From the NCBI RefSeq assembly GCF_014174355.1, contig NZ_JABEQF010000019.1:1-64000 (forward strand): 64,000 nt of DNA, in the 5' to 3' direction. The notes under the pieces were generated by a model that worked only from the letters and a program-made list of their open reading frames with translations, was not told the origin of the DNA and did no database searches. The position numbers and the translations under genes are program-made. Each line of letters starts with the position of its first letter. Position 1 is the first letter of the stretch. Origin of the DNA: Gluconacetobacter azotocaptans (GTDB lineage: Bacteria; Pseudomonadota; Alphaproteobacteria; Acetobacterales; Acetobacteraceae). Of this stretch, positions 43,838 through 53,152 are shown in pieces.

Positions 43838-45331
43838 ATGAGCATGACATCCGTCCTGCCCGACGTGCGGGCATTTCTTGAACGCCGCCATGGTCTCTAC
43901 ATCGATGGAGGATGGGTGGCCTCGTCCGGCGAGGCGCGGCTGCCGGTTTTCGACCCTGCGAGCGGGGAGAAGATATCGTCGGTGGCGGACGCCACCGAGC
44001 AGGACGTCCAGCGCGCGGTACAGGCGGCGAAGGCGAGTTTCCTTTCAGGACCATGGCGCGGCATGCCGCCGGTCGCCCGTGAACGAATCCTGCTGCGCTT
44101 GGCCGACCTGGTCGAACGTGATGCGGAAATCCTGGCCCAGCTCGAGACGTTGGAACAGGGAAAATCCATTACCCTGTCACGTATTCTGGAGGCCGGATCG
44201 TCACAGGCGTGGATCCGCTATGTCGCGGGTCTAGCAACGAAAATAACCGGGCAAAGCTTCGACGTATCGATCCCGTTGCCGCCGGGGGCGCGTTACGCGG
44301 CCTATACCCGAAAGGAACCGGTCGGTGTCGTCGCCGGTATCGTGCCGTGGAATTTTCCGCTTCTGATCGGCGTCTGGAAAGTATTGCCGGCCCTGGCGGC
44401 CGGGTGTTCCGTCGTTGCCAAACCGTCTGAAACGACCCCGCTGACGATGCTGCGCCTTGCCGAACTGGCGACCGAGGCGGGAGTCCCGGATGGTGCATTC
44501 AACGTCGTGACCGGCAGCGGCGGCGTCGCCGGTGAGGCGCTCGTGCAGCATCCGGATATCGCCAAGGTCAGTTTCACGGGTTCGACGCCGGTCGGCAAGC
44601 GCATTGCCCGGAATTGTGCGTCGCGTCTGGCCCGCGTGTCCCTGGAACTGGGTGGAAAGAACCCGGCGATCGTCCTGGCGGATGCGGATGTCGATCGTGT
44701 GGTCGGCGGATTGACCTTGGCTGGCTTTCTCAATCAGGGGCAGGTCTGCGCGGCATGTTCCCGAGTGTATGCCGAGGCGTCGATTTTCGATCGGGTGGTG
44801 GCGGGATTGCAGCAGGCGGTGACCGGTATGTCTATCGGGCCCGGCATGGACGAGACGGCGCAGATCAACCCCGTCGTGTCGCAGGCTCATCAGAAAAGGA
44901 TTCAGTCTTACCTGGAGCGGGCGGAAAAGGCAGGAGCGGAGATCCTGTCGGGACCTCCCGCACCGGAGGGACGCGGATTCTACGTTCCGCCCGCCCTTGT
45001 CGTGAATCCCGACGATACGCTCCCGCTTGTACGAGAAGAGGTATTCGGACCGGTCATGACGGTCACACGCGTGGCCAACGCCGAAGAGGCACTTGTGCGG
45101 GCCAACGACACGCCCTTCGGTCTGGCCGCGAGCGTCTGGACCGGCAGCCTTCAGGCGGCGATGGAACTGCCGCCCCTGTTGCAGGCCGGGACAGTGTGGG
45201 TGAACAGTCACGTCATGATTGATCCGAATATGCCGTTCGGCGGTATGAAAGAGTCCGGGGTCGGCCGGGATTTCGGAACGGGATGGCTCGACGCCTTCAC
45301 CGAAACGAAATCCATCTGCGTCCGGTATTGA
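43838..45331 (+). CDS. NAD(P)-dependent aldehyde dehydrogenase
   Basis: 497 residues of a standard class 1/2-like aldehyde dehydrogenase: [26 protein letters not shown], catalytic Glu in LELGGKNPA (about residue 270) and catalytic Cys in [11 protein letters not shown] (about 303), then [10 protein letters not shown] and [16 protein letters not shown]. It converts an aldehyde to a carboxylic acid. It lies nine bases behind the hydroxy-acid oxidase and nine bases before the alcohol dehydrogenase, so an alcohol-aldehyde-acid sequence is plausible; for an iac locus the product would be indole-3-acetate (inference). Confidence 0.92.
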   Translation: MSMTSVLPDVRAFLERRHGLYIDGGWVASSGEARLPVFDPASGEKISSVADATEQDVQRAVQAAKASFLSGPWRGMPPVARERILLRLADLVERDAEILAQLETLEQGKSITLSRILEAGSSQAWIRYVAGLATKITGQSFDVSIPLPPGARYAAYTRKEPVGVVAGIVPWNFPLLIGVWKVLPALAAGCSVVAKPSETTPLTMLRLAELATEAGVPDGAFNVVTGSGGVAGEALVQHPDIAKVSFTGSTPVGKRIARNCASRLARVSLELGGKNPAIVLADADVDRVVGGLTLAGFLNQGQVCAACSRVYAEASIFDRVVAGLQQAVTGMSIGPGMDETAQINPVVSQAHQKRIQSYLERAEKAGAEILSGPPAPEGRGFYVPPALVVNPDDTLPLVREEVFGPVMTVTRVANAEEALVRANDTPFGLAASVWTGSLQAAMELPPLLQAGTVWVNSHVMIDPNMPFGGMKESGVGRDFGTGWLDAFTETKSICVRY

Positions 45332-45340
45332 GACGACATC

Positions 45341-47452
45341 ATGCGGAATCGCTTCTCGCGCTACGGTCTCGTCGTGGCGTGCCTTTCCATGCCGGTGACG
45401 GCCGTGTTCTCCGGCGCGTCGGCCGACGATAATCCATCGGACTGGCCTCAGCACGGCCGTACGACCTTCGAGCAGCGATTCAGCCCGCTGGACCAGATCA
45501 ATACGCGGACGATCGGGAGACTGGGGCTGGCCTGGCGCCAGGATTTCGACACGTCCCGCGGGCAGGAAGGCACGCCGCTGATCGTCGATGGCGTCATGTA
45601 CGTGACGACCAGCTGGAGCAAGGTCGAGGCGCTGGATGCCGCGACCGGGCGTGTCCTGTGGCGTCACGACCCGGCGGTTCCGGGGGGCGTCGCGGTCAGG
45701 GGGTGCTGCGATACGGTCAATCGCGGCGCCGCGTACTGGGACGGGCGCGTGTATGTCGGGACGTTCGACGGCAGGTTGATCGCCCTGGACGCGAAGACCG
45801 GTCGCCTGGACTGGAGCGTGAATACGATTCCGCATGATGCCGCCTTGGGCGATATCCGTTCCTACACGATCGATGCGGCGCCGCGGATCGCCAAGGACGT
45901 TGTGATAATCGGCAATGGAGGGGCGGAGTTCGGGGCCCGCGGGTTCGTGTCCGGATTCGACGCCCGGACCGGTCGGTTGAAATGGCGTTTCTTTACGGTG
46001 CCGGCACCCGGAAACCAGCCTGACCATGCGGCGTCCGACAACGTTCTGTCGTCGGTCGCCTACAAGACCTGGAGTCCGACGGGTGGATGGACCCATTCCG
46101 GTGGCGGCGGTACCGTCTGGGATTCGATCGTCTATGATCCCGTGACCGGTCTGGTCTATCTGGGGGTGGGAAACGGCGCCCCCTGGAACTACAAATTCCG
46201 TTCGAACGGCGAAGGGGATAACCTGTTCCTGGCCAGCATCGTCGCCATCAGGCCGGAAACGGGCAAGTATGTCTGGCATTTCCAGGAAACGCCGAAAGAC
46301 CAGTGGGACTTCACCGCGTCCCAGCCCATGATGGTGCTGGACCTGCCTGTCCAGGGGCGGATGCGCCATGTCCTTGTCCAGGCGCCGAAGAATGGTTTTT
46401 TCTATACGCTGGACGCGCGGACCGGTGCCTTTATATCGGCGATACCTTATACGTTTCTGAACTGGGCGAAGGGTATCGATCCAAAGACGGGGCGTCCGGA
46501 CATCGTGCCCGACGCCTTGTGGTCGCTGACCGGCAGGACGTGGTTCGGCATTCCCGGTTCGCTCGGCGGACATAACTGGGCGCCGATGGCCTACAGCCCG
46601 CAGACCGGATACGTCTACATCCCGGCACAGCAATTGCCCGAGCCGTTCAAGGCGGATGACCATATGCGCCTGCACGATATGGGCGTGAATCTCGGCATAG
46701 ACATGACGGGGCTGCCGGCCGACCCGAAGGTGCTGGCCGCTGTCGGGAAGACCGTGCAGGGGTGGCTGCTGGCCTGGGATCCGGTTGCAGGCAAGGCCGC
46801 GTTCCGCGTGCAGCACGATACGCCATGGAACGGCGGCGTCCTGGCTACAGCCGGGGGCCTTGTCTTTCAGGGGCTCGCCACGGGCGGATTCGAAGCATAC
46901 GACGCCCGCACCGGCGCGCGCCTGTATCATTTCGACGCCCATAGCGGGATTGTCGCGCCACCGGTCGCATATGCTGTCCATGGCCGTCAGTATGTAGCGG
47001 TCGAAGTGGGCTGGGGCGGCATCTTTCCGCTGATGGGCGGGGCCTTGGCAAGGATGCGCAACGACAGCGTGAATCATTCTCGCTTGCTCGTTTTTGCGTT
47101 GGACGGGAAAGATCGCCTGCCGGCAGACAGCCGGCCTGTTCAGACCCTGGCGGACGGGGTGGGATCGTTCGAGCCCGAGCGCGCAAGACGCGGCTATGTA
47201 TCCTATCAACATTTCTGCATGGCGTGTCATGGCGACAACGCGATTGCCGGCGGTGTGCTGCCGGACCTGCGCTGGTCGGGGGCGCTCGGCAGTCCCGATG
47301 GCTTCTATAGCATTGCAGGGATGGGGGCATTGAAGAATTTCGGCATGGTTGGCTTCTCCAGCGTTCTGAAGCCCCAGGAGATCGAAGACATCCGGCAGTT
47401 CCTGATCAGCCGCGCCCGACATGATGCCGCTCTTGGCGAAGATAAAAAATAA
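45341..47452 (+). CDS. PQQ-dependent quinohaemoprotein alcohol dehydrogenase with fused cytochrome c domain
   Basis: 703 residues with a signal peptide (cleavage near SGASADD), so periplasmic. The eight-bladed PQQ propeller has the adjacent disulfide C122-C123 (VRGCCDTVN), Glu-196 in GGAEFGARG, Asn-278 and catalytic Asp-323 in QWDFTASQPM. Thr, not Asp, stands two positions after it, which points to a Ca2+-type rather than a lanthanide-type enzyme. A C-terminal cytochrome c domain carries CMACH (about 626-630). Such type II enzymes oxidise primary or larger alcohols and pass electrons to the respiratory chain. No separate cytochrome subunit gene is adjacent. Confidence 0.9.
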   Translation: MRNRFSRYGLVVACLSMPVTAVFSGASADDNPSDWPQHGRTTFEQRFSPLDQINTRTIGRLGLAWRQDFDTSRGQEGTPLIVDGVMYVTTSWSKVEALDAATGRVLWRHDPAVPGGVAVRGCCDTVNRGAAYWDGRVYVGTFDGRLIALDAKTGRLDWSVNTIPHDAALGDIRSYTIDAAPRIAKDVVIIGNGGAEFGARGFVSGFDARTGRLKWRFFTVPAPGNQPDHAASDNVLSSVAYKTWSPTGGWTHSGGGGTVWDSIVYDPVTGLVYLGVGNGAPWNYKFRSNGEGDNLFLASIVAIRPETGKYVWHFQETPKDQWDFTASQPMMVLDLPVQGRMRHVLVQAPKNGFFYTLDARTGAFISAIPYTFLNWAKGIDPKTGRPDIVPDALWSLTGRTWFGIPGSLGGHNWAPMAYSPQTGYVYIPAQQLPEPFKADDHMRLHDMGVNLGIDMTGLPADPKVLAAVGKTVQGWLLAWDPVAGKAAFRVQHDTPWNGGVLATAGGLVFQGLATGGFEAYDARTGARLYHFDAHSGIVAPPVAYAVHGRQYVAVEVGWGGIFPLMGGALARMRNDSVNHSRLLVFALDGKDRLPADSRPVQTLADGVGSFEPERARRGYVSYQHFCMACHGDNAIAGGVLPDLRWSGALGSPDGFYSIAGMGALKNFGMVGFSSVLKPQEIEDIRQFLISRARHDAALGEDKK

Positions 47453-47484
47453 ATCGAATACAGAATGATTCGAATAGACAATTA

Positions 47485-47500
47485 AGTGGAAATTTCACAT
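47485..47500. promoter_or_regulatory. Putative MarR-type operator (site 3), before the TonB receptor
   Basis: AGTGGA-AATT-TCACAT, about 150 bases upstream of the receptor start. Nearly the same right half, TCACATGAT, occurs at site 1 (40649-40657). The left arm is identical to that of site 4. Confidence 0.5.
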
Positions 47501-47649
47501 GATAAATCGACCTACGGCTCCGGGCGGGGCCAGGGGGATACGGATTATGACGGCATCCGGACTTCATGCGGGGCGGTCTGTCGGGATAAACATTACGATA
47601 TGGTTCCATTCCGGCTTGAACGTGCGCCGGATGACGAGGAGTGCGCAAT

Positions 47650-50022
47650 ATGTTCGCAGGACCATCGGAAGGGCTTTCAAGGCGGGAGGCATTTCGTCTT
47701 GCAGGAATTGTCCGATCCATTTTTCTATCTTCCGGCTGTTCGGTTCTGGCGATGTCGCTCATGCTGGACACTGCCCGGGCGCAGACCGGAGCGGAGGTGG
47801 CACCCTCGCCTGCCACCCAGAAGAAGCCTGTAGCGCCCGCGCACCCGCGGCGGGCGTCCGCCAACGGGACACGCCTTGAGGAAGTGACGGTCACGGCGCG
47901 TCGTCGCACCGAACGGATCGAACGGACGCCGATTTCCATGACCACGGTCACGGGTACCCAGTTCGCGGAACGTGGCATCACCTCGATCGCAAAAATCCAG
48001 AACCTCGCACCCAATATCTCGTTCGGGAATGTGGCTGCGAGTTCCGGTGTCGCGAACGCGGCGGCCATTTTCATTCGTGGCATCGGCCAGACCGACTTTT
48101 CGTTCGGTGTCGATCCGGGCGTCGGGATGTATGTCGACGGCGTATATGTCGGCAGCCCGGTTGGTTCGGTTCTTAACATGGTCGATATTTCCAGCGTTTC
48201 CGTGCTGAGGGGACCGCAGGGAACGTTGTTCGGGCGGAATACGATTGGCGGCGCGGTGGCCGTGACGTCCCTGCAACCGAACGACCATCTGTCGGCACGG
48301 GCGGACGTCAAGTACGGCACGGCAAACCGCATCGATACGCGGGCGTTCGTCAACGTGCCGCTGTCCAGTACGCTGTTCGCCAACTTCTCGGTAGGAAGTT
48401 TCATGCAGGACGGGTACGTCAACGCGCCGTACCAGAAGGATGAACGCAAACTGGGCAGTCAGGACACCCGGGTGTTCAAGGGGGCGCTCCGATGGCATCC
48501 GATCGACAAGCTGAATGTGGTTCTGCGTGGCGACTGGACCCGCGATCGCAGCAACGGCGCGCCATTCGTGACGACGGGCGTGAATCCGACGGCGACCGGC
48601 AGCATGATCGCGCTGAACAACGCTCTTGCGGGTGGAACCCTGACGAATTGTACGGCGGCAGCGTGCTATAATTCCCGTTATTTCAGCAAGAATACCAATT
48701 ATGGTACGGGACCTGACTACTCGAACCTGGTTAACTGGTCGACATCCGGGACGATCGACTACGAACTGACGCCATGGCTCGATCTGAAATCGATTACGGC
48801 TTATCGCAAGAGCGAGGGGCAGTTTACCCAGGATCGTGACGCATCCCCCGTCAATATCAATTTCGTCAAGGATTTCTATATGGAGAAGCAATTCTCCGAA
48901 GAGTTTCAGGCGAACGGTCGCGCATTAAACAATCGTCTGCATTATTCTACCGGCGTCTATTATTTCGACCAGTCCGGATATGACATCAATCCGGTGAATT
49001 TCTACGTTCTCAGCCTGCTGAGCGGCGGAGATTTCCGTGATCGGAACTATGCGGCCTATGCCCAGTCGACCTATGCGGTTACCCGGAAGTTCAATGTCAC
49101 GGTCGGTGTCCGCTATACGGAAGACAATAAGAGCTTCCTGCCGAACCAGTATTATATCAGTTCGATCGGCGCTCCGATCCTGTCCATTCCGCCAGGAACG
49201 CGGATCGTGCCCGAGCGCTGGTATCACAACAACAATGCCCGTTGGACGCCGATGGTCAACCTGTCCTATCAGGTGACGCCGGAGTTGATGGCCTATACGA
49301 CGTTCTCGCAAGGCTTCAAGGGCGGCGGATTCACGCAGCGGCTGACGAACATCGCGCCGTCTCCGCCGTCCTTCCGGCCGGAATCGGTCAATTCGTTCGA
49401 AGGCGGCCTGAAATTCTATGGACTGGACCATCGTCTGCGGGTCAGCGCGGCCGGGTTCTTTACATTCTATGACAATGTGCAGCTTCTGGTCGCGGATGCG
49501 ACGCATATCGGCCCGTACTATACCAATGCGGGCAAGGCGCATATATCGGGCTTCGAACTCGAATCGCAATACGCGTTGGGTGACGGCTGGACGGCCAGCG
49601 GTTCCGTCGGCCTGACCGATGCCCACTATACGTCGCTGACGAACAGCGTGCAGGGGCTGACCCTGGATTCGATGTTCGTGCTCGTTTCGAAATGGACGGC
49701 CAACCTGGGACTGTCCAAGCGGATCGACATGGGGAGGTACGGTGTCCTGACGCCGCGCGTCGATGCGGTCTATCGGTCGCGGTATAATGCGAACGTAAAC
49801 GCGATCATGTATAATGAACTGATCCAGCCGAAATATATTCTGGTCAACCTCGGGGCGCGATGGGCCAGCGAGAGCGGCCGGTATAATTTCAGCGCCGGGC
49901 TGGACAATGCCACGAACGAAAAGTTCATGGCGTGGGGAAGCTATTCCGGCAGCTTTGGCAATTATCAGAAATCGTTCGATCGGGGTCGCCAGTGGTTCAT
50001 CCAGGGCGGTGTTTCGTTCTGA
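47650..50022 (+). CDS. TonB-dependent outer membrane receptor
   Basis: 790 residues from ATG 47650 (GTG at 47641 is an alternative). A long leader ends near MLDTARAQTG. The plug domain has EEVTVTARRRTERIERTPIS, AAIFIRGIGQTDF and VSVLRGPQGTLFGRNTIGGA, followed by a 22-strand barrel ending QWFIQGGVSF with the usual terminal Phe. It belongs to the large group taking up complex organic substrates rather than a recognisable siderophore type. Its place between the alcohol dehydrogenase and the iacA-like gene, and the shared operator, suggest substrate uptake for the catabolic cluster. Confidence 0.9.
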   Translation: MFAGPSEGLSRREAFRLAGIVRSIFLSSGCSVLAMSLMLDTARAQTGAEVAPSPATQKKPVAPAHPRRASANGTRLEEVTVTARRRTERIERTPISMTTVTGTQFAERGITSIAKIQNLAPNISFGNVAASSGVANAAAIFIRGIGQTDFSFGVDPGVGMYVDGVYVGSPVGSVLNMVDISSVSVLRGPQGTLFGRNTIGGAVAVTSLQPNDHLSARADVKYGTANRIDTRAFVNVPLSSTLFANFSVGSFMQDGYVNAPYQKDERKLGSQDTRVFKGALRWHPIDKLNVVLRGDWTRDRSNGAPFVTTGVNPTATGSMIALNNALAGGTLTNCTAAACYNSRYFSKNTNYGTGPDYSNLVNWSTSGTIDYELTPWLDLKSITAYRKSEGQFTQDRDASPVNINFVKDFYMEKQFSEEFQANGRALNNRLHYSTGVYYFDQSGYDINPVNFYVLSLLSGGDFRDRNYAAYAQSTYAVTRKFNVTVGVRYTEDNKSFLPNQYYISSIGAPILSIPPGTRIVPERWYHNNNARWTPMVNLSYQVTPELMAYTTFSQGFKGGGFTQRLTNIAPSPPSFRPESVNSFEGGLKFYGLDHRLRVSAAGFFTFYDNVQLLVADATHIGPYYTNAGKAHISGFELESQYALGDGWTASGSVGLTDAHYTSLTNSVQGLTLDSMFVLVSKWTANLGLSKRIDMGRYGVLTPRVDAVYRSRYNANVNAIMYNELIQPKYILVNLGARWASESGRYNFSAGLDNATNEKFMAWGSYSGSFGNYQKSFDRGRQWFIQGGVSF

Positions 50023-50031
50023 CCATGAGCT

Positions 50032-50068
50032 CTGCCGGACCTGGGGTATCCTCGTCCGGCAGATTTTT
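50032..50068 (+). terminator. Intrinsic terminator after the TonB receptor
   Basis: CTGCCGGAC (50032-50040) pairs perfectly with GTCCGGCAG (50054-50062) around a 13-base loop, followed by ATTTTTC. It begins ten bases after the receptor stop and separates it from the next promoter. Confidence 0.8.
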
Positions 50069-50073
50069 CAGAA

Positions 50074-50095
50074 TTTAGTGGAAATATCCACTAAA
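50074..50095. promoter_or_regulatory. Perfect inverted repeat, MarR-type operator (site 4) before the iacA-like operon
   Basis: TTTAGTGGA-AATA-TCCACTAAA: nine-base perfect arms, four-base spacer. It is the best copy of a motif also seen at 40639, 42583 and 47485. It lies 108 bases upstream of 50204, directly behind the receptor terminator. Its size and symmetry suit a MarR dimer. Confidence 0.7.
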
Positions 50096-50203
50096 TGACG
50101 ATAATCTATCGTCGATGCTTCGGCCGGATGAAAGGTTTCTGATGAACAGGTATGAGTCGGATGGGGAACTGGCCGTTGCGATCGCGCCGAGGGTGGCCTC
50201 CCG

Positions 50204-51358
50204 ATGCTGAATCATGTTGGCATTTGCTCTGGCGTGGCGGACATGGATGACGCTCTGGCGCCTCTTCTGGCGGAGATCCGGGCACGAGCCCTCGAGTTCC
50301 GGCGCGCGCGGAAGATACCGGAGGAAATTGTCGAGAAATTTCGGCAGGTCGGGGTCTATCGCGCCCTGGTGGCGCGGCGTTTCGGCGGGATGGAGCTTTC
50401 GCCTGCGGTATTTCTCGAACTGATCGAAGTGATCGGCAACGCCGACGCCTCGGCGGGCTGGGTCGCCAGTTTTGGTATCTCCGCGACGTATCTCGCGGCG
50501 CTGCCCATCGCCACGCTGGAGACGATCTACCGGCACGGGCCGGATGTCGTCTTCGCCGGCGCGATTTTCCCGCCGCAGAAGGCGGAACGCGCGGATGACG
50601 GGTTTATCGTGAACGGCCGCTGGCCATATGCCAGCGGTTGCACCGGCGCATCGCTCATCGGGGTGGGGATCGGCATTCCGGGCGAGAAGGGGGCGCTGCC
50701 GCGTACCGCTGTGATGCCGGCGTCCGCGATCCGGATCGAGGAAGTCTGGGATACGATCGGCCTCGCGGGCACGGGGAGCCACGACGTCGTGGCACGGGAC
50801 GTCCATGTGCCGGAGAGCTGGACATTCATTCGCGGGGGCGCGCCCAGTATGGACCTGGCAATCTACCGCTATCCGTCTCTCGGTTTCGCAGCGCAGGTTC
50901 TGACGGCCGTCGGATTGGGATGCGCGCGGCGCGCGATCGACGAGGTGACGGAAATGGCGGCCGTGCGTCAGTCCATCACCGGAGCGCCCACCATGGCCGA
51001 CAGGTCCCATGTCCAGGCCGAACTGGCCGAGGCCGAGGCGATGCTGTCGTCGGCCCGCGCATTCTTCTATGCCGTGACGGAGGAAGTCTGGTTCCTGGTG
51101 GAGGGCGGCGCGGAGGTGCCGGAGGCTCTGGCAAATCGGATTCGTCTTGCCGCGACACACGGGGCGCAGGTGGCGGCGGCAGTGACGCGGAAATGTTTCG
51201 GTCTGGGCGGTATCGCGGCGGTGCAGTCGGAGCACATTCTGGGGCGCTGCATGCAAGATTGTGCCGTCGTGGCGCAGCACGCGTTCATGGCGCGGGGCAA
51301 TTACGAGGCGGCGGGCCGTGTCATGCTCGGCCGCGGCGGCCGTCCCGGCTATCCGTAA
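50204..51358 (+). CDS. iacA: Acyl-CoA-dehydrogenase-like flavin monooxygenase (IacA-like)
   Basis: 384 residues (ATG 50204; ATG 50243 is possible). It has the acyl-CoA dehydrogenase fold of group D flavin monooxygenases: IPEEIVEKFRQVGVYRALVA, RFGGMELSP, NADASAGWVASFG and, in the helical C-terminal domain, CFGLGGIAAVQSEHILGRCM. It lacks the acyl-CoA dehydrogenase catalytic Glu context. Such enzymes hydroxylate aromatics with FADH2 from a separate reductase, here probably the gene at 56586. In iac pathways IacA starts the attack on indole-3-acetate. The call rests on the family plus the set of neighbours. Confidence 0.75.
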   Translation: MLNHVGICSGVADMDDALAPLLAEIRARALEFRRARKIPEEIVEKFRQVGVYRALVARRFGGMELSPAVFLELIEVIGNADASAGWVASFGISATYLAALPIATLETIYRHGPDVVFAGAIFPPQKAERADDGFIVNGRWPYASGCTGASLIGVGIGIPGEKGALPRTAVMPASAIRIEEVWDTIGLAGTGSHDVVARDVHVPESWTFIRGGAPSMDLAIYRYPSLGFAAQVLTAVGLGCARRAIDEVTEMAAVRQSITGAPTMADRSHVQAELAEAEAMLSSARAFFYAVTEEVWFLVEGGAEVPEALANRIRLAATHGAQVAAAVTRKCFGLGGIAAVQSEHILGRCMQDCAVVAQHAFMARGNYEAAGRVMLGRGGRPGYP

Positions 51359-51398
51359 AGCGGCAATTTTCTGAAGATTTTTACGAGGGAAGAGGCAT

Positions 51399-52682
51399 AT
51401 GCAGGATTTACCCGACCCCCGGACACTCCTCGCGCCCGATCGGGCCGACGGATCGATCTATAGCGACCCCGATCTGTACGACATGGAGATGGATCGCATC
51501 TTCATGCATAACTGGATCTGGGTCGCGCATCGCAGCGAAATTCCGGAACCGGGCGATTTCATCACGACGTTCGTCGGGCCGCATCCGGTCATCGTCTGTC
51601 GTGATCGGCAAGGTGTCGTGCACGTGATGCTGAACCGGTGCCGCCATCGCGCGGCGACGGTCTGCGAACTCAGGCGCGGGAAGACGGCCAGCTTTGTCTG
51701 TCCTTATCATGGCTGGGCCTACGGGCTGGACGGGACGCTGCGGGGCGTCCCGCATCAGGAAGGCTATAGCGGGCACCTCGACAAATCATCTCTTCCATTG
51801 GTGAATCTGCGCGTCGAGGAATATAACGGCCTGGTTTTCGCCACGTTCGACGAAACGATCCCGTCGCTCGATTCATGGCTGGGTCGGACAAAGCCCTGGA
51901 TCGACCTGTTCATGAAACAGGGTGCGGGCTGGCCGGTGAAGACCATGGGCGAGCATAAATTCACTTTTCCGGGCAACTGGAAGATCCAGCTCGAAAACAC
52001 GACCGACGCCTATCATTTTCCGATCGTGCACAAGTCGTTCCTGGATTCCGTCGACCAGGAAACACAGGATACGCTGAACTTCGTCGGCGGAAAGGGATTC
52101 GTCGAGGATCTGGGCAACGGTCATTCCGTTATGGTCATGATCCCGGAACTGGTGGATCTGGACGAGAATCTCGACGCGCCGATCCCCGAACGTTTCGCCG
52201 AACTGGCGGCCGGGCTGTCGAAGGACTACCCGCCGGAAAAAGTGCGCCAGATCATCCGCGCCGTGGGCGGTTCGGGATTCAACCTGAACCTTTTCCCGAA
52301 CCTGGCCTGTTCCATGGCTTTCTTTCGCGTGCTGCGCCCTTTGAGCGCGACATCGACCGAAATCCGGCATATCGCCATCGGCATGGATGGCGGTCCGGAC
52401 GTCGCCAACCAGGCGCGCCTGCGTCTGCACGAGCATTTTCAGGGGCCGATGGGTTTCGGCACACCCGATGACGCCGAGGCGTGGGATCGGGTACAGCGCG
52501 GTTCGCTGGCAGGAAAGAACATAGACATTCTGCTGAATCGCGGCTTGGGGCACGAGGCGCAGCGACCGGACGGGAACCTGTACAGCGATGTCAGCGCCGA
52601 AACCGGCATGCGCGCCGCTTACCGCCAATGGCTTGTCGCGATGACGGACAAGGCGTTTCCCGCCGAGGGAGAGGGCGCATGA
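51399..52682 (+). CDS. iacC: Rieske aromatic-ring-hydroxylating dioxygenase, alpha subunit (IacC-like)
   Basis: 427 residues. The Rieske centre is complete: C81-R-H83 in NRCRHRAATVCE and C101-PY-H104 in FVCPYHGWAYG. The catalytic domain has the iron site TTDAYHFPIVHKS with His-206 and His-211, and Asp-203 for electron transfer between subunits. A good GGGAAGAGG site precedes the ATG. The beta subunit follows with a four-base overlap. In iac pathways IacC/IacD open the way from the dioxindole intermediate to catechol. Confidence 0.85.
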   Translation: MQDLPDPRTLLAPDRADGSIYSDPDLYDMEMDRIFMHNWIWVAHRSEIPEPGDFITTFVGPHPVIVCRDRQGVVHVMLNRCRHRAATVCELRRGKTASFVCPYHGWAYGLDGTLRGVPHQEGYSGHLDKSSLPLVNLRVEEYNGLVFATFDETIPSLDSWLGRTKPWIDLFMKQGAGWPVKTMGEHKFTFPGNWKIQLENTTDAYHFPIVHKSFLDSVDQETQDTLNFVGGKGFVEDLGNGHSVMVMIPELVDLDENLDAPIPERFAELAAGLSKDYPPEKVRQIIRAVGGSGFNLNLFPNLACSMAFFRVLRPLSATSTEIRHIAIGMDGGPDVANQARLRLHEHFQGPMGFGTPDDAEAWDRVQRGSLAGKNIDILLNRGLGHEAQRPDGNLYSDVSAETGMRAAYRQWLVAMTDKAFPAEGEGA

Positions 52683-53152
52683 GCATCACGCTGCAGGATG
52701 CGGTCGCGTTGATCGCGCTGGAGGCCGATCTGCTGGATCATGGCGCGTTCCGCGACTGGCTGACGCTTTATACGCCCGACGGCCGATATGTCGTGCCGAT
52801 CGATCCGGACGTCGAGGATTTCGAGAGCGTCCTGAATTACGCCTATGATGATGCGGCGATGCGGGAAAAGCGCGTCGAACGCCTGCTGGGGGGACGGTCG
52901 ATCTCGGCGGCGCCGCCTGCCCGGACCGTTCGTCTGCTGTCGCGCTACCGGATGCTGGAGACCACGGACGCGACCTGCACACTGCGCTGCGCGCAGCACC
53001 TGATGGAACTTCGCCAGGGGCGTCAGCGCGACTATGCCGCCAATGTCACGTATCGCCTGAAGAACACGGACGGGGGACTGAAGATCGACCTGAAGGTCAT
53101 CCGCCTTCTGACCGCGACCGAGGCGCTGACGGCCGTGAGTTATATCCTGTGA
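52679..53152 (+). CDS. iacD: Aromatic-ring-hydroxylating dioxygenase, beta subunit (IacD-like)
   Basis: 157 residues of the NTF2-like beta-subunit fold: EADLLDHGAFRDWLTLYTPD, GRYVVPIDP, and the C-terminal strand TYRLKNTDGGLKIDLKVIRL. It forms the structural alpha3beta3 partner. It overlaps the alpha subunit and the following dehydrogenase by four bases each. Confidence 0.87.
   Translation: MSITLQDAVALIALEADLLDHGAFRDWLTLYTPDGRYVVPIDPDVEDFESVLNYAYDDAAMREKRVERLLGGRSISAAPPARTVRLLSRYRMLETTDATCTLRCAQHLMELRQGRQRDYAANVTYRLKNTDGGLKIDLKVIRLLTATEALTAVSYIL

Noticed and set aside
44231-47422. A 1063-codon open frame on the minus strand
   Set aside because: It lies antisense to the aldehyde and PQQ alcohol dehydrogenase genes, which have full motifs. 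Its translation is Arg/His/Gly-rich without domains, as expected for a GC-rich shadow frame.
47725-48891. A 388-codon open frame on the minus strand
   Set aside because: It is antisense to the TonB receptor plug region, which is clearly coding.
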